Part shown: one piece after another, positions 1-13,192 of the stretch
Numbering within the stretch: the first letter of the stretch is position 1
Layout of the letters: each line of letters begins with the position of its first letter
DNA from: Strigops habroptila
Lineage: Eukaryota; Chordata; Aves; Psittaciformes; Psittacidae
Direction of reading: 5' to 3'
DNA: 64,000 bases
NCBI RefSeq assembly: GCF_004027225.2
Contig: NC_046358.1
Location: 2,446,720-2,510,719 of the forward strand
Notes under the pieces: generated by a model
What the model was told of the DNA's origin: nothing
The model's input: the letters and a program-made list of their open reading frames with translations, nothing else
Databases searched by the model: none
Made by a program: the position numbers and the translations under genes

Positions 1-1208
1 GAGGAAGGAATAAACAGGGAAGGTGAAAGTCATGGTTTGGAATTTGATGTAAGGACAGTTTCACAGCAGAGCTGAGAAAACCTTCCTGTAGGAGACCCCC
101 ATGAGCACAATAATCTTTGCAGTCACTGAGCACACTCACAGTATGCTGCTGAGTTGCTTCTCAGGGGACTTCTTTCCTTATAGCTATACTGGCTATATGG
201 AAGGTCTAATAGCCATGTGAAATTTGAATTGACATCCCCAGAGCTGGGAGGACACATTCCTGACAATAGATAGGAGCATTGAATCCACCTCCTTCAGCTC
301 AGAAAGGGCTGACCTCCAAGATTGAGTTCTGAACACCTCAGATCTGCTTTTGCTTGCCATAGCTGAGTGTCTCAACTCATGCTGCTCACCCTAGCTAGAT
401 GAGTTTGTTATATCTGCTACTCTTCACCAAAGGAATGTGTCTTAAATGTGAAGTAAAAGCCTGGAAAATACATCTTTGGGTAAGGGTATGGCTGGGTCTT
501 GAGCTAGTGATAAACCTGCATCTCTTGGTAGAGTCTGTGATGATTTAACATCAGCTTTTCCAGAGGAGAAACTAGAAGTATCCTTCCCCAGCTAAAGATT
601 CCAGCTCAGGTAAATCCTACCCCTGGCAGTTTCTCCTTGTATCTGCTCCCCCTGTCATTCTGATCTCTACAGTCCTGTGCCATTCACTGCTACATTGCAC
701 AACAGACGTGGCTGCCTTGCAGCACTGGGAATGAGATGATCTTTTTCTGTAGGAGATGTTTTGGTTTGTGGGATATTCCCTCTGCCCCTGGTGTCACTTT
801 GTAAAGCACTTTGAGATGAAAGGAATTGAAGAAAAGCATTGTATAAGGTTGTCTTCCATTTGAAGCAAAAGAGAACAATTTGTAGATTAATATGAAGTCA
901 CTCCGTTAACAGCGGGATGGTTGCACCCTGCTCTTTATTACAGGAAAATAAACATTTGCTATTAACCTCTTTAAGAGTCTGGTGCAGTTCTAGGGCTGGG
1001 TTGGTTGGGGCATGTGTGTTTGGTGGTAAAAAGAAGAATCGGGTTTGGCTGGTGATGTGTGCTCTGTGCTTCTTATCACTGTGTGTCCTAAGGGACTGGG
1101 GTTTTCTTCATCAGTTTGTCTCTCCAGTAGCTGGTTTCTCCCTGACTTCACCTGGGGACTGACAGCATTTTGGTAGCAAGCAGAGTTCTTCCACAGGTAT
1201 TTCAACAC

Positions 1209-1360
1209 ATAATCACAGACTGGTTTGTGTTGGAAGGGATCTTAAAGCTCCTCCAGTTCCAACCCCCTGCCATGGGCAGGGACACCTTCCGCTAGAGCAG
1301 GTTGCTCCAAGCCCCTGTGTCCAACCTGGCCTTGAACACTGCCAGGGATGGGGCAGCCAA
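1209..1360 (-). mobile_element. CR1 LINE 3' fragment
   Basis: Minus orientation. It has the TGGTTTGTGTTGGAAGGGAT start and CCATGGGCAGGGACACCTTC, then GTTGCTCCAAGCCCC and CTTGAACACTGCCAGGGATG, as in the other CR1 copies. Confidence 0.85.
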
Positions 1361-1726
1361 GTCATCCAGGCATGGAGGAGGAAACCAACTGGTGATTGCA
1401 GAGCAGGGGCAGTGCTGGTGGTGTCTGCTCATCCCACCTGTGAGCAGTGGGAAGCTGCCAGGAAAGTCAGGACATATCCCCAGAGGTGGATGGAGGAGAC
1501 AGGGAGGAGGTAGCAGCCACCAGGACCAGCAGCAGATATGACGGAGTTATTAGAAGGGCTGTCCTCCTGCCACACTCAGAGCTGTGTCTGCACATCCCTG
1601 ATGGGTCTGGAATGGGCTGCTGCCTGCACTCAGGTAACTGTGAAGTTGCTCTGTGCTTTTTCACACCTGAGCTGTCCTGTGTTAAGCAGCCAGGTTTTGA
1701 ACTGAGAGCTGTCTCCAGAAAGGGAT

Positions 1727-1835
1727 TTATTTTTATTTTTATTATTTTATTTAGATTATTTTTCTTTTATTACCTTTTTTCTTTTTCTAAATTTTAATTT
1801 ATTTTTAATTTTTTAATTTTTTACTTTTATCCTGC
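1727..1835. repeat. T-rich low-complexity stretch
   Basis: About 110 bases of T runs broken by A (TTTATTTTTATTTTTATTAT and similar), with no coding sign. Confidence 0.85.
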
Positions 1836-2047
1836 AGAGACAAAATTTAAAAGTAATACAAGAATCTCCAGGGTAAATTCCCTCACTACTCTGATGAGGA
1901 GGAACTGAGGAAAGGTAGGTAACTCCACCTTTGATAGTCATGAATTGATACAGGAGGAGCTATGACGCTTCAAATAGCTGTTGCTGGAGAAACATCCTTC
2001 ACTGAAAGTAGCGTAGATGCTTAAAGTGCATAAGAAATGATTCATTT

Positions 2048-2236
2048 GAGGGTGCTGAGGCGCTGGCACGGGGTGCCCAGAGAAGCCGTGGCTGCCCCAT
2101 CCCTGGCAGTGTCCAAGGCCAGGTTGGACGGGGCTTGGAGCAACGTGGTCCAGTGGAAGGTGTCCCTGCCCGTGGCAGGGGGTTGGAAATGGATGAGCTT
2201 TAAGGTCCCTTCCAGCACAAACCATTCTGTGACTCT
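2048..2236 (+). mobile_element. CR1 LINE 3' fragment
   Basis: Plus orientation. It runs from GGTGCTGAGGCGCTGGCACG through CCATCCCTGGCAGTGTCCAA to a terminus CCATTCTGTGA. Open frames over it on both strands are shadows. Confidence 0.88.
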
Positions 2237-4877
2237 TCGCAAAGGAGAGCAGCCTCTCCTCTACCTTCGTGTTTGTCCTACCCTGTGCAGCGTGGCCAGG
2301 CAGCCACAAGAGGGCACAGGCAGACCACGCAGGGGCCGTTCCTCCCTCCCTATCCACCCTGCTAGAATGGAGCACTACCGTGGTCCTTCCTCGCTTCTGC
2401 TGCTGCCTCTGTGGAGGCATCACACTCGCTGACCTGTCTTTTGCAGCCTTCCTCCGCTGCTGGCAATGGGAATTGGTCTTAGATGGGTGCTGTTTTCCTT
2501 AGGTAACTGGAGAGTATGTCTGTGATGTGGAAAGGAAGGATTTGGTTTTCTTTAAGGGATTCTTGGATAAGCCAGAGAGACATTGAAAAGCGATAGCCAG
2601 GTAACAGACTGTGAACGTTATGCTGTCTGTGTCTTTAGGTGTAATGGCCTCACTGGCGTTAGTAGGGATTGCTGTTGAGAAACTTTCCTGTGGCTGGGAG
2701 CTGAACCATGAGGTTGGCTCCTCAGCTTCTATGGTCTGAGCAGACATCACGCTGTCCCATATCCCCATCTGCCCACCTCTTCCACCAGAGCCTTCCTACT
2801 GTTTTCCCTCTCAGAAATAAACCATGGTCCAGTTGCCAGACCCTCTCCATGTCCGTTGAACAAAGCCTCTGGGTCCTCTTGTACGTGCTGCTGTATGAAC
2901 AGCATTTCTCCTTGTGCCTGTTTCCCACACAATGTAGGGCCTGCTAGCCTGTCCTGAGCCAAAAAAGAGCTTCAAAGGGATGGTATTTCAAATATCTTCC
3001 TTCACAGATGTGTTTGACTTGCTTGAAAGACAGTAAGCAAAACCATTGGAGAGGATTTTGCTTTCCTTCCCTTCCTAAATTCCTTTTCCCTGCCATAAAG
3101 CCTAAAGGTGATTTTACGTCATGTCTGGAGTCCTGTGCCCATAAATCAGCCTTTGTGCAATCCCCCTTGCGTTCTCAGGCTCTGTAAGCAGAAAAGCCTC
3201 TGCGTGTGACCTTGACCTCTTCTTGGAGCTGATAAGGGAAAGGGCAAATGGGAGCAGACTGGCTGCTTGTCCTAGAGATGCCCTAGTAACTACTAACTGT
3301 AGGACCAGAGAAGGGTGTGCTGTGTAGAACAGTGCTCCTCAGTCATCCCTGTGACAATTCATGCAGAGAGGCTTGACCAACTTGAGAAACGATGGTTTGT
3401 AGTAGCATTATAGGTGCACCAGGACAAATGTACATATAGTATATCAATTGTGCCACCAGCATCTTCATCAGCAGCTTCTGCTGCTTGTTAGTATTGTCAG
3501 TAACCAAATTTGCAGGATGTGAGGCATTTTGGCTTGGCACCAAAACACAAGTAACCTGGCAGTTATAGCAAAAGGAACCAGCGATCTTCCTGTGGCTTTT
3601 TCCTGTGCCAGTTTTAGTGTAGATTATCCTGGTGAGTACCAGTTCAGCTGCCTGTCTTGGCGCTTCAATTCTCCTATCCATTAAACTGGGAGATGACTAG
3701 TTTCCACCATGAGATGGATATTTGGGGCCCACCACTTAAGGCAGCTTCTATCTTGAACCTTGAGCTCTAGTAGGACTGATATGGTGTGTGTGTGTACTTG
3801 ATATATTTGTTCTACCTGTATGTGGGGCTCTGAGCATTTGTGAGTGTATTCATGTCTGTGAGGATAAGGGTCTGCAGGTCCAGGATGAGGCATCTTAACC
3901 TGGACTGCAAAGGAGCTTGGGTTTGGAACAGAAAAGGGATGTTTTATATCTCTGATGGAGGTTAGTGTTGCACACAATGAGGTGCTTTTAGTTAATTAGA
4001 TGCTGATACATGCTTAAGTGGAGAATCTAGGAGAGTTTGAATGGCAACAAGAGAGAAACCACCATAAGGGACCTAAAGATTTGGTTGCTCATGGCAATTC
4101 CTGGGTCTGCTGGTCCTGTCCTTTACCCTGCCCTCAAAGTTACTCCAGGTTTGCACAGGGCTGTAAATCAGGCTGTTGTTGCACAGCCAGTCAGGCTGTC
4201 CCCACATGCACAGAGAGATGGATGTTTCCAGGAACCAACAAATGAAACATTTCTGTTTGCTTCAGGTGCAGTCAGGGAGAAGGGAGAAAAGAAAAGGTAA
4301 GCAGATGGCTTCAAAAGAGTCAGCTATTTCAAAGCTTTCATGATAACTAATAACCTTCGTTTAGGGTGAATCTACCAAACCAGTGAGGATTACTGCAGCT
4401 CTGTATCAGCTATGGGGAAATTCCATTCATTTTGGACATTCAGGGAGCATGGCCCTACCAGGAAGAAGTCAGCGTCCTGGCACAGCTTTAAATGTGCACG
4501 TGGCACTGAGGGCTGCTCAGCCCTGCCAAAGCAGACATTCCTTATAGGAGCAATCCCTGTGGTGCCACCAGTGCTGGAAGCCAAGAGGTCGGTTTTGCTG
4601 TTTATCATGTCAATATGTCCATGTTTGTGCAAGGGTTACGGGGCTAAGATGGAAGGTTGACCTTAGCCAACCTGTTGAGGCAGATGGACTTTGTGCTGGT
4701 TTACATAACATCTGCAGGACTGTGAGAAGCCAGAACAGGTCCCCAGTGAGGTAATTCGTATTTGCAAGATAGAAATTGGATAGCAAGATGCCTTCTAGCC
4801 CTGCTTGCTCTGGGGCTGAATTTGAACTTGGTTCAGGAGTGTTAGGGGAGAAGCTGCTGCCCAAGCATTCCATTTAG

Positions 4878-4960
4878 TTCCAGATGTCCCTGCTCATTGC
4901 AGGGGGATTGGACTAGATGACCTCTGAAGGTCCCTTCCAACCCAAACTATTCTATGATTC
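4878..4960 (+). mobile_element. CR1 LINE 3' end
   Basis: A short, diverged 3' end: TGTCCCTGCTCATTGCAGGG, GGACTAGATGACCTCTGAAG and CCCTTCCAACCCAAACTATT with TCTATGATTC. Confidence 0.85.
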
Positions 4961-5544
4961 AAGAAAGAAATCCGTGTGTGACTATACTCTTAGGATTTAC
5001 GAGCCCATCCCTCATGCGTCTTTTTGGCCCAACAGTGATTTTTTGGTCTGGGATCTTCTAACCCCTGCTTGGATTCTTTCTCTGTCTTCATACAGGCAGG
5101 CCGTTAACTGTTCTTATCATGTTGAGATGTAGCTTCTGCTGGTGGCTGTAGCCTCCTTATTCTAATTTGTGCTTCTTGTGCGCTAGCTTGTCACCAGAGC
5201 ATGGGATGCTATAGTCCTAGACCTAGGTTTATCCTAGACCTAAGATAAGCATGACTTAGCAACAACTAAAGCATCAGTGTGTTAACAACATTCTTCTCAC
5301 ACTGAAGACAAAACACAGCACTGCAGCAGCTTATAGGAAAATTACTGTGAAAACTAACTCTATTCCAGCCGAAAGCATGTCTAGGTATAAGTCACAGCTT
5401 AGGGCCTAAGGCTTCAGTAAATCTAGCTGCTCATGCTAAGCAAGTAAAGCTGAGCAAACAGCATGTTATACTGTAACTCTAAGTGACACAAACTATTTAA
5501 ACTTATTTAAGCTAAATAACAACTATCTCTCAACAGACAGTGAA

Positions 5545-5723
5545 ATAGAATCATTTAAGTTGGAAAAGACTTCTAAGAACATCAAGTCCAACCTTAAAGG
5601 TAACACTGGCAAGACCATCACTAAACCATGGCCCTAAGTGCCACATCTACATGTCTTTTAAAGACCTCCAGGGACGGTGACTTCACCACTTCCCAGGGCA
5701 GCCTGTTACAGTGCTTGACAACC
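5545..5723 (-). mobile_element. CR1 LINE fragment, GGTTGGAAAAGAC-type subfamily
   Basis: Starts ATAGAATCATTTAAGTTGGA, then AAGTCCAACC and ACCATCACTAAACCATG, with CCACATCTACATGTCTTTTA further in. It differs from the GGGACCTTAAAG subfamily and is older-looking. Confidence 0.75.
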
Positions 5724-7767
5724 AAGACTACAGTTGCATGCCTGTTGCTGGAGGGACTAGATCAAGCAGAAGGCTTCAGTGTGCCATTATCTACTTTGCG
5801 GTGAGGTTAAGCTGACTGGGCTCAGTGGACAGTAAGGTCCCTTCCAGAAGGGCCGATGTGTGCCACAGGGACCTTTGCAGCTGCAAAGCATGTACACCAT
5901 GGAGCTTGGAAAGCAGCAAAGGATATTCAGCATCCTCTTCACAGCAGGTGTCCAAAGAGATCAACCCCTCCTTACTTGTCAAGTAATAGTATATTCTATG
6001 TGTGAAATTATTCCTCTTGTACGTGAAGATACCAGACTGAGCTGCACAGGAAAAGTTGAGTCATTGGTACATGTCTGGTTACTTATGAGTAACTTCAGTT
6101 GCTTGTAGGATGTAAAAGTGGTTCACAGCAATTTGTGCAGGAGTAGTAGTAAAACCCTAAAACAGCTCCCTGTGGGACTTCTTCAGGGAGAGGAGCTGTG
6201 AAAAGGAAGCTGAAATAGAAGTTGGAGGTGGTCCCTAGAAAGCTTTGCAGTGAAAACTCTAGCACTTGTTCCTGTGCTACTTAGAGAGCTTTTGGTGATC
6301 TCCATGTGGGCATGCGGAACCTCATGTACAATACCAGAGACTTTGTTAATCTTCCCTATTTATGTTTCCACTTGAGTTCTGGGCCTGCAGGTTTTCCTCT
6401 GGCAGATGTAGACATGGTATTTGCTTAAGGACAGCTCTTTGCCCTTAATTCCCCTGGCTCACTGTGCTAATTCTGCTCTGTTAATCACCTTAGTGGCCAT
6501 TTGAGGTGCCTCATGCCAACGGACACGTAAGTCAGTCAAGGCTGAAAGACACCTTTGTTCTTTCTGTATCAGAATTGCAGCTAGGGCTGGAAGAGGTGAC
6601 TTGTCCATTGCCTTTGGTGACCTTCCCGTTTGCCAGGCCATTTGCTAAATGCCAGTGGGTGAAGATGATAAGGAATGAGACATTAATCCAACTTTCAGTG
6701 AAACTGATGACGTTGCAGTGAGCTTGACAAATAATGTTTCAGGGGCAATTGAAGCAGTACCTAAATGGTCCCAGGAGCACATGGCAGGAGTGATTTTGGA
6801 CAGGTAAAGTGTTGAGACTATCCAAAAAGCTTGACAGCTATGGCTTACATTAAGCTTAAAGACTCTTCTACACTAGGAAGACTAACAGAGGGGACATGAG
6901 GACCAAATCCTCTTCACCTAGCACTGAAATGATATGCATGGGCCTGAGAGAAGACCTCATGTTTAACCACCTGGTTAGTTCCAGCCCCCTCGTTCTGACC
7001 AGACCATTGTATATCCATGGATCTAGTGATACTTTATGCCTGGTTTGCAAAGGAATTCCTGGTGTGACAACTAATTTAGACATATCAGACAATACAACAG
7101 GCTCTTTAAATCCTCAGTGACTCTGTGAAGACTTGGAAGTTTTCTTACGGCTCACAGTTCTCCAATTGTTTTGGCTTGGGCTGGTGCTGTTGGGTCCGTG
7201 ACTGAGTGATGGGATAAAGCTTCCCTCCTTTGCAGCAGACAGTTCTTTCATTTCACATGCAATGCAAACATCACAGGATGTTTGCACAGAGGGAAGAAAA
7301 CTCTGGAAGTAATTTAGTCCTGCTCGTCGCTGGGTTACATTTGAGTTAGGTCAGGCTGGTCAGTGCTTTATCCAACTGAGGATTAAAAACCTAGGAGTAA
7401 TTTTGCTGTTGTCAGAAGCAGTGTCACTACCTTCTCTTCATTATGCTCATTTTAAAGGCCTAGCTTTACACATTGAAAATGCACACATATCTTAAACCCT
7501 CTTTCTGCAGTATGTGTGCTACCACACTGTGATTTATCTTAACAACACATCTGTGGGAGCCTTTCTGAGGTGCGTTTACAAAATATTTAATAGATACCTT
7601 AAAAACTGTTCCTTTCTGTTTAGAGATGGTTCCAGAGGCATTGCAGAAAGGAAATTGCTTCTTAATATCTATCCTCTGTTTTGTGTGTGATTCATTTGTA
7701 GATCACAGCGCAGACTGGTGCAACGTCTCTTTGCTTCTTATTTATGGATATTCAGTTATGCAAATGT

Positions 7768-7826
7768 TCATAGAGCCATAGAATGGTTTGGCTTGGAAGG
7801 GTCCTTTAAAGATCATCTAGTTCCTG
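7768..7826 (-). mobile_element. CR1 LINE 3' end, short
   Basis: TCATAGAGCCATAGAATGGT, TTGGCTTGGAAGGGTCC and AGATCATCTAGTTCC: the terminal 60 bases of a minus-oriented CR1. Confidence 0.75.
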
Positions 7827-8284
7827 GCTTGCCCAAGGTGAGAGACAGAATCTCATTCAAGCCCAGACATTTTGTTATTAAGCAAAGTGTTGATTTTTTG
7901 CAGGGATGTGGAAGAAGTCATGGAACTGGAATGCTGTGGTGAACACTGGAGCTCTAAAGTCATCCTTGCCCTCTAGTGATGTTGGATTGCATTTCAGTTA
8001 CACACCATTACCAAATCAGATATTTAATTGTAGCATGTTGTGAGCTTCAGCATTTGTATCATATCTCTCTAATCGTGAGACAAGAATGAGCAAGGGATTG
8101 GGATTGGGAGCAGTGCTTTCATTTCTGTTCACGCTTTATTCCCCCATCCCCAGGTGATGGCGAAGAATAGGCTTTGCTGTTTAGGACCATTTGGCATCAT
8201 GAGTATGGCCTAAAGGTCTGTTGACTTGCAAATAGTGATCATATTAACTCAGAGTGATTTATCTGGAGATGCTTATAGGACCAG

Positions 8285-8347
8285 GCAGAAGAAACCAACT
8301 GAGATGCTGTTGGTTTCTCCAGCTGAGAAACCAATAGCATCTTCTGC
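8285..8347. other. Strong imperfect hairpin
   Basis: Left arm 8301-8319 and right arm 8325-8343 pair at 17 of 19 positions around a 5-base loop. GCAGAAG at 8285-8291 can also pair with CTTCTGC at 8341-8347, leaving a bulge of about 10 bases. The segment GAAACCAA occurs at 8291, inverted within the left arm, and again in the right arm. Function unknown. Confidence 0.6.
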
Positions 8348-10321
8348 AGATTCAGAAAACAAATTTTGAGGTTCATCTTTAAGGCATCTTTAAGCAAGGA
8401 TTATTATTTTTATATATATAGTTTTCCTAGACTAATTCTAATGGTAATATCAGTCTAATCACTCTGCTAAGCGTGTTTTTCCAGTCTCAGCTGATACTTC
8501 TACATCTTCATGAGTAGTGTCTCCCCAGATCACTCACAGGTCTCTTCACTAGAGGTGCTTTCCTGATCTGGGATGATGTTTGGCACAGAAAAGACCTGAA
8601 ATGATTTCAGAAGCTGCTATATAAGACTTCTGGCAGAACAGCAGTGAAATGGCACAGACAAGGGCAGACATGAAACCCATGGAGACTCCAAGTGAAGTAA
8701 ATTGATTTGGGCGGGACCCAAGGACTATCAGTCATTCTTTATAATTAGACCCGTGCACATGGGCTCTGGTTTTGTGCTGGTTGCTACAGAAATAAGGGGG
8801 GAAAAATCACAGAAGAGAAAGTGCAGTCTGGTTCCTATGTTTTATGTAAAGCGGGTCACTGCTTAATGCAACAAAGCTGAAGATGATTGAAGTGAATTAA
8901 ATGAATCTGACAAGAAGCCTCACCCATTTCAACTGGGATATGTGCAATCACAAGCAATTACTGAGATTCATCTTCACATTGTCATATACAAATTCAGCAC
9001 CTGGCCAGAAGTTGCATAGTTGTCTAATTGTGCTAAAGAACTGATGCTTCAGGCAAGGGTGGTTGTTCCATGGGAGGATCCTTCTCACTGACCTTTTCCC
9101 ACTCATTTCCTGAGAGTCTTGAACTTCTGCTGAGCCTCTTTGGCTTGATCCGAGTAGCCTGTCCTTGACATTCGAACATCAGTTATTAGCAGTGGGTGGA
9201 AGAGCTCTGTTACAAAAACCAGCATATTTAGGAAAACAATCATCATTTGCAGCAATAGAGCGCAATTGCAACCAAGCAACTTCCACAGGGGTTAGAAAGC
9301 ATCTTGAGCACTGGATACCCTCATCTTTTGGTAGCTTAAAGTTAGCCCCAGGCTATAAACCTTCACTTTCCTCCAAACTGACAGGCTAATTCCAATCAAG
9401 AAATGCAATAGAAGTTATTGTGAGCTCCTTGCAAGTATTTCTCCAACAAAACTGGGCTTCCCACCAAACAGCTGGAGTCGAGACCATGTTCTAATTCTGC
9501 AGCATGATGGATGGTTTGTCTCCCTGGGGTGCTACGAAAGGCATTTTGATAGAGAGAAAAGCTGTAGTCTAGGACTTGTTCAGCAGCTAGAGAAGACTTT
9601 GAGTCTAATGCCTGTTTGCCAGTGAGTTCATTCTCTCACAGAGGCTAGAAAAAGCATTGACTGAAGGTAAAAAGTTGGAACATATTACTTTTATGGTTTG
9701 ATTTTATATAGCTGTCAACACATAGCCCTCATGAAAGTCAATTTACCATTAATAACCCATAACCCACAATCGGTTTACACCATGCTATTTCAGGAAGCAA
9801 CCTTAACTTTGCATGCATATCACAAGCTGGCCTGCATATCATAGGATAGGATCTCAGATATGAGGCTTTTTCTGCATTTAATCTTGCTGGTCACAGCTGG
9901 GTGTTTGTGGTTTGCTTTTGCTGGAATGCATTTTAGGAGCTGTTTCCCTTGCCAACAGGCTTGCTGTCCCTGTTCCCATTGCCAGCAGTTCATTTTACTG
10001 CTCAGCACTAGTAGTCCTAACCTTGGTTCTTAGCAAAGGGCTGAATGTTCTTCTGTGTGGAGCTGGAGTGGCTTTATCAAAAGAACTCATTGAAGAAAAT
10101 GCACTGTTTGATATGAGCTGCTCACAGGCAGATTTATGTTTGTTAATATAATTGATATACCATAGCAATAATAATGGGACTGACACTTTACATTATATTT
10201 ATAGGGAAAAGAGACATAGATGGTGAATATATTGAAGCTGCTGTTGTGGATCTGTGAACTTTTGGACTGCTATCACTGTATTTACCTACAAACCCCCATC
10301 AAAATGGATTTATGCCACTCT

Positions 10322-10847
10322 CGTGAGACCCATCTTGGAGCACTGTGTGCAGTTCTGGTGTCCTTAACGTAAGAAGGACATGGAGCTGTTGGAGCAAGTC
10401 CAGAGGATGCCACGAGGATGATCAGGGGCTGGAGCACCTCCTGTATGAAGACAGGCTGAGAAAGTTGGGGCTGTTCAGCCTGGAGAAGAGAAGCTGCATG
10501 GAGACCTCAGAGCAGCTTCCAGTGTCTGAAGGGGGCTACAAGGATGCTGGAGAGGGACTCTTCATCAGGGACTATAGTGACAGGACAAGGGGTGATGGGT
10601 TTAAACTGGAACAGGGGAAGTTCAGGTTAGATATAAGGAAGAAGTTCTTCCCTGTGAGGGTGCTAAGGCACTGGAACAGGTTGCCCAGGGAAGTTGTGAA
10701 TGCTCCATCCCTGGCAGTGTTCAAGGCCAGGCTGGACAGAGCCTTGGGCAACATGGTTTAGCGTGTGCTGTCCCTGACCATGGCAGGGGGGTTGGAACTA
10801 GATGATCTTAAGGTCCTTTCCGACCCAAACCATTCTATGATTCTATA
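10322..10847 (+). mobile_element. CR1 LINE 3' region, about 0.53 kb
   Basis: One of the two longest copies. It runs from GTGCAGTTCTGGTGTCC through GGACATGGAGCTGTTGGAGC, AGGATGATCAGGGGCTGGAG and GACAAGGGGTGATGGG to CCAAACCATTCTATGATTC. The frame over it is a broken end piece of the CR1 reverse-transcriptase ORF and 3' UTR, not a host gene. Confidence 0.92.
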
Positions 10848-12978
10848 TCTTTACTCAGGATTACAGAAGACTGGTTTTAGATCAAAACTTTTATATGAAT
10901 CAGATTGTCAAAGAAACCAGGTGAATTTAGGCAATTCATGGACCAGTCCATAATCTGTGTAGAAAAGATTCCTTTGTAGAAAAGATAAATCCCCTACACT
11001 GCAACCTCAGTAGCGTATTTATGCTCAGACTCAGTAGATTTCTCACTCTGAATCAGGAACTAAATGAGTTTATCCTGCAGCTCTCATTGGAGTAATGTTT
11101 TTCATGTTGTTTCTAGTCAGTGTTTAGGAAGCAAAGTCCACGCCTGCCCTAATTCTATCAGCAAATGAAATGTGAAAATAATAACTTCTGTCCACAGAAG
11201 AGACCTTTTCATAATCAGTCTCCTCCTCCCTGTCTCACTTATCAGCAAAAGGTTGAGCAGCATCATAAACTTCATGCTCTTTGAAAGGCTTCTTACCACC
11301 TTTCTGAATAGGCTCTGTAATGTCCTCTCCCTCCCCTTGCTCCCCTCTCTTCTCTTCCTTTTGATAACGGTATAGTCAGAATCCCATAAAACATTCCTCA
11401 CATGTCTTGTTTGACACTCCTGGCTGAGCTCCTGGCTTTGTGACTCCCTCCAGCTGAATCACTGGATTCTTGTGGTGGGGATGGTGACGCTCCTAAAAAA
11501 CACACACTTTCAACAGAAAGTGGCTGCAGATTGTCAACCAACTGATGTGTCTGGGGATCATGGAGGATCTTAACATCTTCCTTCCTGGATTTAGACCTTA
11601 CTATGCTTGAATGGTGAAATTTCCAGGATGCTGGAACTATTGTGCTGTGTTTCTTGCCACCCCTGGGCTATGACAGGAAAATCGTGCCAAATAGATCTGT
11701 CCCAGGATAGTGTTAGGGTTGCCCTGGGGGAATGATTCACCTCCTGGCTTGTTTTTGAATTCTGGAATTCTGTATTATTCCCTTTATACTATTTATACCA
11801 TTGTTTTCAAATAGATGATGATTTTGTGTCTGGATATGTGACTAGAATATTTGCTTTACAAGAGCCTAGCACCTTCACCCCTGCCCTATGCTGTAGAAAC
11901 TACAGCCAGGAAGGGATAGTAAAACCAGGATGCACTATGGAAATGTTTCTCTATGATATTTGAGGAATTCAGCCTGATTTTTCAAGCTGCTCAACAAAAT
12001 ATATGGTAATAAGAGCACAAATACTGAGCTAAAAACTGAGTTTGCAAGGAGGGAGCTCTGTGATAATGTATTCTTGCACTATCTGGGTAAAAACTGTGTG
12101 TGTGATTACCATGAATATGTTTCTTATTACGTTGAGGCCACATACTAGGTGTGCTGTGAAACATACAGTTTCCCAAGACAACTGGAATTGGGCCATTGCA
12201 AGGTAAGTAAAACAGATGGAGTTTTTTTAAAGCAGTTTTGCTCACTGATGAAGGCTTCTTTATAGATCTTGCCAATCATAAATCTCTTTTTTTGGCCATT
12301 AAGTAGCTTAGAATAAAGTTGGAAATGATGAGCTCAATGCCTGGCATATGAGAATTCAACATAAGAATATTTGGTGTATTTTAAGTTGATTTCATGCCTT
12401 AGATTCCTTACCATCTATCCATTTCATGCCTTACATTCCTAGCATCCATGTGCTAATTTCAAGGGAGGGAGGGAATTGAAAAGGCTTAATTTCAACAAGC
12501 CCATAGAAAGTTGCTCCTTGCTCCCCTTCAAGCCATGATGACTTGGGATGCTCGGAGATTCTGGGAACAGTTGTACTCCCAGGGAAGGAAGCCAGGCAGT
12601 ATATTAACTTGTAACAGCTCATTTTTGTATAAGAGCTCTCTGTGTTTGTATTAGGGGAATGTGTTTAGCCTGGAATCAAATGAAAGTCCTCATAACAGGG
12701 CAGGGTAGGGTCATTTTCTGCTCTGAGTTCTAAAACTTCTCATTGAGTGCTTTCTGTGCAGGATGAGTTTACTTATGAAGCAATTAATATGTACTCTTGG
12801 AAACTGTAGTATTGATTTAAGGTGGCAGACAAGCACAGCCTGGCCTTTCCCTGACTATCATTCTGTGCTTCCTGCTCACAGCCTCACTCCATTGTCGTGT
12901 GCTCCCCTGATGATACTGTTCAAATGGGTTTATTTGCAAGAACTAAGAGTCTCCCACTTCTGTTAAAGCCTCTGGGCC

Positions 12979-13050
12979 GACCTAAAGCCCTCTGGTGTTG
13001 TTGACCTAAAGCCCACTGATGCTGTTGACCTGAAGCCAGCTGAAGCATTG
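12979..13050. repeat. 24-bp tandem triplicate
   Basis: Three abutting 24-base units at 12979-13002, 13003-13026 and 13027-13050, each starting GACCTAAAGCC or GACCTGAAGCC. Units 1 and 2 are nearly alike; unit 3 is more diverged. No open frame of note uses them. Confidence 0.85.
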
Positions 13051-13192
13051 GATCAAGTTGTTGGTTAGAAAAGCTGCTGCAAGCTGCTTACCAGACCTCT
13101 GGATGAGCCATGAATGGGCAGAAAATTGAGTTTTAGATAAGTTGTAAGAGGTTTCTATGGAAGTTTTCATACCAGTTTTGTTCTCAGTTGCC
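13040..13192. repeat. Unclassified dispersed repeat, copy A
   Basis: Closely resembles 17029-17193: shared blocks GGATCA-GTTG, AGCCATGAATG, GGGCAGAAAAT, GAGTTTTAGA and TTTCATACCA in the same order, with a gap of about 20 bases in this copy. It joins the 24-bp triplicate, whose TAAAGCCC block also recurs before copy B. Not CR1 by its motifs; family unknown. Confidence 0.6.

Noticed and set aside
1938-2432. 161- and 131-codon frames on opposite strands
   Set aside because: They overlap a CR1 fragment, each is the shadow of the other, and neither has a domain.
10345-10761. 138-codon frame downstream of FADS2
   Set aside because: It lies wholly inside a CR1 3' region whose motifs recur at 63356-63837 and elsewhere.
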